64,000 nt of DNA from Cupriavidus campinensis (GTDB lineage Bacteria; Pseudomonadota; Gammaproteobacteria; Burkholderiales; Burkholderiaceae), in contig NZ_CAJPVH010000011.1 of the NCBI RefSeq assembly GCF_905397395.1, positions 62,001 to 126,000 of the forward strand, read 5' to 3'. The notes under the pieces are model-generated. The model was given only the letters and a program-made list of their open reading frames with translations, did not search any database and was not told the origin of the DNA. Positions 57,931 to 64,000 of the stretch are shown here, piece after piece (position 1 is the first letter of the stretch; every line of letters starts with the position of its first letter). The position numbers and the translations under genes are program-made.

Positions 57931-58821
57931 ATGGCCTCCTCCCCCCTGCAAACCGTCCGCGACCTGCTGCGCCTGGCGGTCTCGCGCTTCACCGCCACCA
58001 AGCTGTCCTTCGGCCACGGCAGCGCCAATGCCTACGATGAAGCGGCCTACCTGGTGCTGCATACGCTGAACCTGCCGCTCGACACGCTCGACCCGTTCCT
58101 GGACGCCCGCCTGCTGCCCGAGGAAGTGCAAGCCGTGCTCGACGTGATCGAGCGCCGCGTGACCGAGCGCGTGCCGGCCGCCTACATCACGCACGAGGCG
58201 TTCATGCATGGCCTGCGCTTCTACGTGGACTCCCGCGTGATCGTGCCGCGCAGCTTTATCGGCGAATTGCTCCAGGAAGGCCTGGAGCCGTGGCTGGGCG
58301 AGACCGACGGCATCACCACCGCGCTGGAACTCTGCACCGGCTCGGGCTGCCTGCCGATCATCGCCGCGCATGTCTGGCCAAACGTCCGGATCGACGCCGT
58401 GGATATCTCCCCCGACGCCCTGGCCGTGGCGCGCCGCAACGTGGCCGACTACAAGATGGGCGAGCGCATCGCGCTATATGAAGGCGATCTGTACGCGCCG
58501 CTGCCGTCCGGCGCCACCTACGATGTCATCCTGACCAATCCGCCGTACGTCAACGAGCAGTCGATGCGCGACCTGCCGCCGGAGTACCTGGCCGAACCGC
58601 GCATCGCGCTGGCCGGGGGCGACGATGGCATGGACGTCGTGCGCCGGATCATCGCCGGCGCGAAGCAGCGGCTCAATCCGGGCGGCGTGCTGGTGGTGGA
58701 GATCGGCAACGAGCAGGCGAACGTCGAGGCGGCCTTCCCCGACCTGGACATCATCTGGCTCCCGGTCAGCGCCGGCGACGAGCAGGTGTTTTTGGTGACT
58801 TACGACGCACTTCCTGGCTGA
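57931..58821 (+). CDS. prmB: Ribosomal protein L3 glutamine methyltransferase PrmB
   Basis: S-adenosylmethionine-dependent N5-glutamine methylase acting on ribosomal protein L3. The 296-residue protein has an N-terminal helical substrate domain, the SAM motif ELCTGSGCLPIIAA and the catalytic NPPYVNEQSM. The length and the RVPAAYITHEAFMHGLRFYVDSRVIVPRS segment match PrmB better than PrmC. A GTG four codons upstream is in frame. It follows the dapE terminator and is the last gene before the AT-rich Fic leader. Confidence 0.93.
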   Translation: MASSPLQTVRDLLRLAVSRFTATKLSFGHGSANAYDEAAYLVLHTLNLPLDTLDPFLDARLLPEEVQAVLDVIERRVTERVPAAYITHEAFMHGLRFYVDSRVIVPRSFIGELLQEGLEPWLGETDGITTALELCTGSGCLPIIAAHVWPNVRIDAVDISPDALAVARRNVADYKMGERIALYEGDLYAPLPSGATYDVILTNPPYVNEQSMRDLPPEYLAEPRIALAGGDDGMDVVRRIIAGAKQRLNPGGVLVVEIGNEQANVEAAFPDLDIIWLPVSAGDEQVFLVTYDALPG

Positions 58822-58860
58822 AATCCCTCGCCGCCCTAAAATTTTGTGTGGAAAATGCGG

Positions 58861-58901
58861 CCGAAATATAAATTCGGTTCGTTCAGCGCGAATTTGGTGG
58901 G
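58861..58901 (+). repeat. 41-bp imperfect direct repeat, copy 1 of the Fic leader
   Basis: Starts CCGAAATATAAATTCGG, itself an inverted repeat CCGAA/TTCGG, and ends AGCGCGAATTTGGTGGG. Copy 2 lies 114 bases downstream. A TTGTGT (58844-58849) is 17 bases from the TATAAA in the repeat, so a promoter-like core overlaps it. Confidence 0.85.
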
Positions 58902-58959
58902 CGGCCGGGCCGCGAAACGACCGCTTATCTACGTTTTTCGCGCCCTCCCTAAAAAAAAG

Positions 58960-58987
58960 TAGACAACCTGACCTCCAAATATAAAAT
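58960..58987 (+). promoter_or_regulatory. Candidate Fic promoter
   Basis: TAGACA (58960-58965) and TAAAAT (58982-58987) with a 16-base spacer; the -10 lies inside repeat copy 2. The surrounding 8-base A run and low GC set the stretch apart from its neighbours. Confidence 0.45.
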
Positions 58988-59015
58988 TTGTGCGTTTAGC
59001 GCGAATTTTGTTGGG
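58975..59015 (+). repeat. 41-bp imperfect direct repeat, copy 2 of the Fic leader
   Basis: Starts CCAAATATAAAATTTG, with inverted arms CAAAT/ATTTG, and ends AGCGCGAATTTTGTTGGG. Relative to copy 1 the inner arms have changed together, keeping the ability to pair, while the AGCGCGAATTT part is unchanged. Confidence 0.85.
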
Positions 59016-59043
59016 TCTCATCGATCACATTTGAGGGGATGGC

Positions 59044-60555
59044 GTGCATCATATGCGGCAGGTTGGCTATGCGTGGGTCCGGAATCAGCTCAAAGCGCCC
59101 TCGGTGCCCGTCATCCGGGAGGCACGCTCGGGCGCCACGACGCGCATCCTCGAAATGCCGGATGCCATCCTGTTCCCGCGCAAGGTGGCGCCGCCCGACG
59201 ACGCTCCGCTCCTGGCCCATACGCTGTTCGCCATCAAGCACGAGGGCGTGGACCTCGCCATCCTGTCCCAGGCGCTGCCCCAGGTGCCGCAGGCGGAAAT
59301 GCAGGCCGAGCTGGACCTGCACCCCACCAGCCGCTTCGCGCGCATCGCGGCCATGCTGTGGGAGCACTTCACCGGCAACACGCTCACGCCCACCCTCTCC
59401 GACAAGGTGCCCTACGTCAATCTGTTCGACCCGGCGCGCTACTACACCGCCGCGCCGGGCAAGCTCCATCCGCGCTGGCGTGTGCGCTTCAACGGGCTGG
59501 GCGAGCTGGACTACTGCGTCACCGTGCGCCGCACCGAGACGATCCAGTCGATCCTTGACATGGACGTCTTCGCGCGCATGGACGCCTTTATCGCCTCGGT
59601 CGGCCCGGACATCCTGGACCGCGCGCTGCACTGGGCCTACCTGAGCGAGACCGACAGTTCGTTCGAAATCGAGCGGGAGAGCGCCACGCAGGACAAGTCC
59701 GAACGCTTCGTCCAGCTGCTGCGCCACGCGCATGAAAGGCGCCCGTTGAGCGAGGAATACCTGACCGAGCTCCAGAACGACGTCATCTCCAACCCGTTCG
59801 ACCAGGCGATGCAGTACCGCACCGAACAGAACTGGCTGCGCCGGGGCGGCAACGGGCCGGCGTCCGTCACCTACGTGCCGCCGGTGCCGGACGACGTGCC
59901 CGGCCTGATGCACGCCCTGGAAGACTTCGCCAACCAGCCGCCGGCCAACGTGGACCCGCTGATCGTGGCGAGCGTGGTGTCGTTCTGGTTCGTCTTCATC
60001 CACCCGTTCATGGACGGCAACGGACGGCTATCGCGCTTCCTGATCCACCACGCGCTGTGCCGCTCGGGCAAGATGGCCAAGGGCTTCCTGCTGCCGGTCT
60101 CGGTGGCCATCAAGCGGCATGAGGCCGACTACCTCGCCGCGCTGGAGAGCTTCTCCAAGCCGGTGCGCGCGCTCTGGCGGGTGCGGGTGCTGGGCGATCA
60201 ACAGTTCGATTGCGAGACCAGCGCCGGGGCCACGCCCTATCGCTACTGGGATGCCACGGCGTGCGTGGAATTCGGCGTCCGCATGGTCCGGGAAGCCCTG
60301 GAGCACGACCTGGAGGCCGAAACGCGCTTCCTGATCGGCTACGACGAAGTGGCCAGGCGCGTGGATGCGCAGTTCGACATCCGCAATGCGGACCTCGCCA
60401 CGCTGGTTTCGAGCTGCTTCCGCGAGAAGGGGCGCGTGTCCAACCGCTGGCGCAAGCAACTGGCCCTGCGCGTGCAGCCGGCCGCGTTCGACGCCATCGA
60501 GGCCGCCGTCAAGGACGTGTTCTTTTCGGACGAGTCCGATCCTGTCGCACCATAA
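59044..60555 (+). CDS. Fic-domain protein, class II-like, solitary
   Basis: A 503-residue protein with a Fic (AMP-transfer) domain: the active-site motif HPFMDGNGRLSR begins at residue 320, with His320 as the catalytic base. An inhibitory-helix-like motif SSFEIER is at residues 205-211, N-terminal to the domain as in class II Fic proteins, but Arg follows the Glu where Gly or Asn is usual. The first ~180 residues are unfamiliar, and the C-terminal ~120 residues are probably helical (winged-helix possible). No antitoxin gene is adjacent. The GTG at 59044 has GAGGGG 5 bases upstream. The target protein and transferred nucleotide are unknown. Confidence 0.88.
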   Translation: MHHMRQVGYAWVRNQLKAPSVPVIREARSGATTRILEMPDAILFPRKVAPPDDAPLLAHTLFAIKHEGVDLAILSQALPQVPQAEMQAELDLHPTSRFARIAAMLWEHFTGNTLTPTLSDKVPYVNLFDPARYYTAAPGKLHPRWRVRFNGLGELDYCVTVRRTETIQSILDMDVFARMDAFIASVGPDILDRALHWAYLSETDSSFEIERESATQDKSERFVQLLRHAHERRPLSEEYLTELQNDVISNPFDQAMQYRTEQNWLRRGGNGPASVTYVPPVPDDVPGLMHALEDFANQPPANVDPLIVASVVSFWFVFIHPFMDGNGRLSRFLIHHALCRSGKMAKGFLLPVSVAIKRHEADYLAALESFSKPVRALWRVRVLGDQQFDCETSAGATPYRYWDATACVEFGVRMVREALEHDLEAETRFLIGYDEVARRVDAQFDIRNADLATLVSSCFREKGRVSNRWRKQLALRVQPAAFDAIEAAVKDVFFSDESDPVAP

Positions 60556-60585
60556 AAAACGGGCACGCCGACGTGCCCGTTGCCC
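60556..60585. terminator. Bidirectional terminator between fic and the RcnB-like gene
   Basis: AACGGGCACG-CCGA-CGTGCCCGTT is a 10-bp stem placed directly after the fic stop. The minus strand has a T run after it; the plus strand is only moderately T-rich. Confidence 0.65.
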
Positions 60586-60587
60586 TG

Positions 60588-60617
60588 CTGTTTACTAATT
60601 AGCTGTTTATTAGTTAG
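60588..60617. repeat. Two 15-bp tandem repeats near the RcnB-like stop
   Basis: CTGTTTACTAATTAG is followed directly by CTGTTTATTAGTTAG, two mismatches. They also allow the pairing ACTAAT/ATTAGT. Confidence 0.85.
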
Positions 60618-60625
60618 CAGGCCAC

Positions 60626-61120
60626 TCAGCCTCCCGGCCCCACCGAGTAGATCGTCCCGTTGGACGACACCTGGTAGTAATCGGCACCCACGCCGACCCA
60701 GTGATGGCCCTTGCGCGGTGCGGGCAGGTTGTAGTCCTTGTACTTGTCGATCACGTACTGGCGGTCTCGGAATTCCGTCGGCAGCCGGTCACCCTTGTTC
60801 CACTTCTGCGGCGCGTAGGGCGACTGCGCGCCCATCGGCTGCGAGCCGGTACGGCCGGGGCTGCTGCTCATCGAATCCGAGGACATGCCCTGGCTCTTCG
60901 ATGCCGGCGCGGTGCCGCGTGGCTGCTTGCCCTGCTGGGCAGGTGGCATCGGCGTGGCTGAAGGTGGCATCGCACCGGCCTGGCCCGGTGCGGGCATGGG
61001 CGTCGGGCCGGATGGCTGGGTCTGGCCGGGCATCTGGCCCTGGCCCTGCTGCGCCATCGCGAATGGTGCGGCCAGCATGCCTGCCGCCACCAGGGAGGGT
61101 ATTAACAACTTCGTTTTCAT
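60626..61120 (-). CDS. RcnB-like periplasmic protein
   Basis: A 164-residue exported protein: signal peptide (about 1-23, ending AAPFAMA), then about 80 residues rich in Gln, Pro, Met, Gly and Ser, then an RcnB-type domain (GDRLPTEFRDRQYVIDKYKDYNLPAPRKGHHWVGVGADYYQV). The RcnB of E. coli is a periplasmic factor in nickel/cobalt homeostasis, but many relatives lie in genomes with no tie to metal efflux, and no rcnA-like exporter is near. The low-complexity linker carries no metal-binding His clusters. GAGGAG precedes the ATG. Confidence 0.82.
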   Translation of the reverse strand: MKTKLLIPSLVAAGMLAAPFAMAQQGQGQMPGQTQPSGPTPMPAPGQAGAMPPSATPMPPAQQGKQPRGTAPASKSQGMSSDSMSSSPGRTGSQPMGAQSPYAPQKWNKGDRLPTEFRDRQYVIDKYKDYNLPAPRKGHHWVGVGADYYQVSSNGTIYSVGPGG

Positions 61121-61180
61121 CGTGATCTCCTCACAGATGGAACGTCAGGCCGCCCGGGCGCGGGCAGCCCCCAGACCAGC

Positions 61181-61211
61181 TTAGTAGCAATTGCGGGGCC
61201 CGCATCGTCAA
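61181..61211 (-). promoter_or_regulatory. Possible promoter of the RcnB-like gene
   Basis: TTGACG (61211-61206) and TACTAA (61186-61181) on the minus strand with a long 19-base spacer. The rest of the 61121-61399 gap shows nothing further. Confidence 0.3.
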
Positions 61212-61399
61212 ATACCCGGCCGGCCGCCGGAGTCTGCCGATTTTCCCCAATGATTTCAATGGCTTGCCAAATGAAGGAGACACGCCCGGGGAGATGCATT
61301 TTCCGCACGGCAACCGGTAAAAACGGCGCATGCGTGTAGCAACTGCCACCCCGCCGCCGGGGCCGCGCGGAAATGCTGCGGCGCGCCAGCGCCGGCCAG

Positions 61400-62221
61400 T
61401 CAGCGGGTGAGGAGGTGGGGCACCGACGACGCCAGCATGGCCACGCCCGAGCCCGTGAGAAGCGTCAGCACGATGCGGCGGAACATGATGTCGCTGATCC
61501 CCACATAGACCCGCGTGCCGAGCAGCGTGGGAATCAGCATGGCGGGCGCGACGATGGCGAACATCGGCAGCATGTCCCGGGTGACGATGCCGGTACCGAT
61601 GTAGACGGCCATCGTCACCATCAAGGCGCCGAGGTTGAAGTTCTGGATCACCACGCGCTGGGTGTCCTTGTCGAAGCCGCGCAGCGTGCACCAGAGCGTG
61701 GGCGCGATGCCCGTGAACCCGCCGATACCACCCAGAATGCCGCCGATCCCGCCGACCACCACGTCAGCCAGCCGTCCGCCGTGGCGGATGGGCGGCAGCC
61801 TGGACGAAAACAGCATGATCGGGCACCAGATCACCAGGATGATGCCAAGGCAGAGCTTGAACAGATGGATGTCGAGCTTGGGCAGGATCGACACCCCGAT
61901 CGGGATGCCGACGGCCCCGCCGATCAGGAACGGCAGCACGGTCGCCAGATGGAACTTGCGGCGCACCGTGAACGCGGCCAGCAGCTGCCCGGTGAGCGCG
62001 CCGAACACCGACATGGCCGACGCCATGCGCGGATCCACGCCCCACGCCCAGAACGACATGGCGACCATGCCGAACGCGAACCCGGACAGGCCCTGGACGA
62101 AACCGGCAACGGCGGCGCCGAGGGCAATGAGGATGACGACCGGATCGACGGACATGAGGGGGCGGAGGGGGCGTAAAGGGGCGAAGGGAAGCGGCATTGT
62201 AACGTCGTCGCCACCCGCCAC
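61400..62221 (-). CDS. TauE/SafE-family permease
   Basis: Inner-membrane protein of about 273 residues with roughly eight hydrophobic helices in two repeats of the TauE/SafE domain (ALGAAVAGFVQGLSGFAFG; GGIGGILGGIGGFTGIAPTLWCTLRG), a family proposed to export sulfite or sulfonate-related anions. The GTG at 62221 has AGGAGG 8 bases upstream; an ATG at 62155 would remove 22 residues and start nearer helix 1 but has no Shine-Dalgarno. No sulfur metabolism genes are adjacent, so substrate is open. Confidence 0.85.
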   Translation of the reverse strand: MAGGDDVTMPLPFAPLRPLRPLMSVDPVVILIALGAAVAGFVQGLSGFAFGMVAMSFWAWGVDPRMASAMSVFGALTGQLLAAFTVRRKFHLATVLPFLIGGAVGIPIGVSILPKLDIHLFKLCLGIILVIWCPIMLFSSRLPPIRHGGRLADVVVGGIGGILGGIGGFTGIAPTLWCTLRGFDKDTQRVVIQNFNLGALMVTMAVYIGTGIVTRDMLPMFAIVAPAMLIPTLLGTRVYVGISDIMFRRIVLTLLTGSGVAMLASSVPHLLTR

Positions 62222-62242
62222 ATCCCTCGCCTCCTCCTCACC

Positions 62243-64000
62243 CTAACGGGTCACGTCGAACTCCCAGCCCGGCTCGATATGCCCGGGGTTCTCCGCCAGC
62301 TTGTACTTCGGATTGAGATTGATCAATTCGCGGAGCGCGAAGTCGGCCACCTGGGTGTCCGGCGGCAGGGCCTGCTCGCGCGCCTCGGCCTTCTGTTCGT
62401 CGGAGAGCAGCGTGTCCAGGTGCGCGCGGGAGATGCCCCAGAGCGTCGAGACGGCCTCGTTGCCGCGCCGGTACGGCTGCACGCGCACGGTCTCCGGCGC
62501 CGTGGGCCGGGTCCTTGGCGGCATCTCCGGCTGGGTCTTGCCCGGCGGCGTCTCGACGGGTGGCTGCGTGCCCGAGGGCGACGGCGACGGCGAGGCGTCC
62601 GGGGTGGAGCCAGGCGTCACGGTCGGCGTCACGGTCGGCGTCCCACCCGGCGCCAGCGTCCGGTCCTTGTCGTCATCCTTGCTCAGCTCCACGGCAATCT
62701 TGGCGACGAAGTTGACGATGACGCCCGCCCCCAGCAGCACCAGCCCGCGCGGCATGGCCCGGCCGAAGACATTCCACTTCCCCTCCGCCCAGCCCTGGGC
62801 CGGCAGCAGCCCGGTCTTGGGGTCCTGCGCCAGCGCCAGCCGGTTCTTCTCGCCCACCACCGCGTTCCGGTCCACGCGCGACTGCAGGTGCGCGCCCACG
62901 CCGAACACGGTAATGCCGGCCGCCTCGATCATGCCCACCACGCCCGGCGTGTTCATGGCATCGGCCACGGCCAGCGGAATCGTGCCGAGCGCGTACCCGT
63001 TCATCACGAACTTGCGCATCTGGGCAGACAGCAGCACCGTGGGTTTGCCGCCCAGGTGATGCCCCAGCCGCGTGCCGATGTTCAGCGTGCTCAGCACCGT
63101 GTTCGATGCCAGGAACGCCGCGTTACTGTAGGTCAGCGGGTTGTCGGCCGGCAGATGGTGCTGCATGAACCAGATCGCCGTGTTGCTGTTGTTGACCGCC
63201 AGCGTGCCGATCTGCGCCGTGTCGTTGAGCCGGCCCGGCACGGTATCGGGGTTCAGCAGCTTGGTGCCGACGGTCTTGATGGTCGCCTGCGCGTCCTGGA
63301 TCTGCGTGGCGCGGTCCGGAGCGTCTTTCTTCGCCCCGTGGGTGTGGGCCTCCAGAGTGTCCACGGCGGTCTTGAACGTGTCCTGGTCCTTGGCGTGGAT
63401 GCCCCACGCATCGGCGGAACGGCCGTGCAGCCGGCTGCGCAGATAGGTGATATTGGCCGGCGTGGGGTCCGCCGCCCGCGCGTTGATCCGCAGGGTGTGC
63501 AGGGTCCGGCCCGCTGCCACGCTGCCCCGGTAGATAAAGCAGGTCGCGCTGCTGAGCACCGGGTTCACGTGCGCCGCGGACGTCGCCACGCCAGCCAGCG
63601 TGCCGAGCGCGAAGGTGCCCACCGTGGACACCGTCATCGTCTTGGCCATCTTCCATGGGCGCGGGCCATTCTCGCCGGCCTTCGGGGCGCCATCATGGCT
63701 GATGGTGCGCCGCTGGGCCGCACCGCCCTGCCCGGCGGCCTCGTTGGCACGCGCCACGTCACGCATGCGGGCGACGATGTCGGCATGGGCGCTGCCCTGC
63801 GTGGCGTCGACCTTCAGCTCCACGTTCGTGAGGTCAGCGACCTTGACGGTGCCGTCCGTGTGGATGCTGAACTCGACGTCGCCGAGGTAGACATGGCGGT
63901 CCGCCATGGTGTCCAGGATATCGTCGAGGTCGCGCAGGGACTTGCCGTTGAGCAGCCCGGTGCGCGGATCGGGCACCCCGTGCATGGCCTTGTCGCCAAA
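62243..64000 (-). CDS. Large unrecognised protein with LysM-like C-terminus, 5' end beyond window
   Basis: At least 585 residues; the frame stays open to the right edge, so the start is outside. I do not recognise the family. In order from the visible N-terminus: a segment DTMADRHVYLGDVEFSIHTDG then TVKVADLTN that distantly recalls a kinase catalytic loop/DFG region; hydrophobic stretches (MTVSTVGTFALGTLAGVAT; FVMNGYALGTIPLAVADAM; GLVLLGAGVIVNFVAKIAV); a Pro/Thr/Ser-rich linker (TPTVTPTVTPGSTPDASPSP); and a C-terminal LysM-like module (AVSTLWGISRAHLDTLLS ... LINLNPKYKLAENPGHIEPGWEF). It starts 21 bases upstream of the TauE gene and may share its transcript. A secreted effector or cell-wall protein are both possible. 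Confidence 0.6.
   Translation of the reverse strand, partial: FGDKAMHGVPDPRTGLLNGKSLRDLDDILDTMADRHVYLGDVEFSIHTDGTVKVADLTNVELKVDATQGSAHADIVARMRDVARANEAAGQGGAAQRRTISHDGAPKAGENGPRPWKMAKTMTVSTVGTFALGTLAGVATSAAHVNPVLSSATCFIYRGSVAAGRTLHTLRINARAADPTPANITYLRSRLHGRSADAWGIHAKDQDTFKTAVDTLEAHTHGAKKDAPDRATQIQDAQATIKTVGTKLLNPDTVPGRLNDTAQIGTLAVNNSNTAIWFMQHHLPADNPLTYSNAAFLASNTVLSTLNIGTRLGHHLGGKPTVLLSAQMRKFVMNGYALGTIPLAVADAMNTPGVVGMIEAAGITVFGVGAHLQSRVDRNAVVGEKNRLALAQDPKTGLLPAQGWAEGKWNVFGRAMPRGLVLLGAGVIVNFVAKIAVELSKDDDKDRTLAPGGTPTVTPTVTPGSTPDASPSPSPSGTQPPVETPPGKTQPEMPPRTRPTAPETVRVQPYRRGNEAVSTLWGISRAHLDTLLSDEQKAEAREQALPPDTQVADFALRELINLNPKYKLAENPGHIEPGWEFDVTR

Overview
The window reads as a contiguous, GC-rich stretch of a betaproteobacterial chromosome, most like Burkholderiaceae of the Cupriavidus/Ralstonia type. 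This is judged from protein families, gene order (rpsB-tsf-pyrH-frr-uppS-cdsA-dxr-rseP-bamA-skp-lpxD-fabZ-lpxA-lpxB-rnhB; smc-zipA-ligA-def; dapC-dapD-yffB-dapE-prmB) and codon usage, not from a database search. I saw no insertion sequence, prophage, CRISPR array, tRNA or rRNA gene. Almost all of it is core genome.

Layout. 1-3.2 kb: start of an ABC-F ATPase cut by the left edge, then a leftward operon queE-queD-tadA-ldcA (queuosine synthesis, tRNA A34 deamination, murein peptide recycling). 3.3-6.4 kb: LysR regulator divergent from an MFS exporter and the aldo/keto reductase DkgB. 6.4-10.4 kb: DUF1993 protein, an endonuclease/exonuclease/phosphatase-fold protein and a TonB-dependent siderophore receptor behind a Fur-box-like site. 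10.5-14.5 kb: guaB and guaA separated by a small membrane protein gene. 14.5-19.1 kb: EamA-type transporter, DUF4124 protein, ratA-rnfH divergent from smpB, and the nfeD-qmcA membrane pair. 19.2-22.9 kb: ppsA and its regulator ppsR, divergent around a GntR-like palindrome, then a SpoU-type RNA methylase.

23.6-39.0 kb is one long leftward essential block: rpsB, tsf, pyrH, frr, uppS, cdsA, dxr, rseP, bamA, skp, lpxD, fabZ, lpxA, lpxB, rnhB. It couples translation and UMP synthesis to isoprenoid, phospholipid and lipid A supply and outer-membrane assembly. 39.3-44.8 kb: rightward map, glnD and an RluB pseudouridine synthase with a long tandem-repeat arm. 44.8-52.4 kb: leftward smc-zipA-ligA-def. 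52.8-58.8 kb: a ferritin-like protein, then the succinylase lysine/diaminopimelate genes dapC, dapD, dapE with yffB, a small membrane protein and prmB.

The right end (58.8-64 kb) is the accessory-looking part: a solitary Fic-domain protein preceded by an AT-rich leader with two 41-bp repeats that each carry a promoter-like core, an RcnB-like periplasmic protein, a TauE/SafE permease, and a large unrecognised protein with a LysM-like C-terminus that runs off the window. The best candidates for something undescribed are the Fic locus with its repeat-promoter, this last protein, the RluB repeat arm and the palindrome between ppsA and ppsR. I see no complete new multi-gene system.
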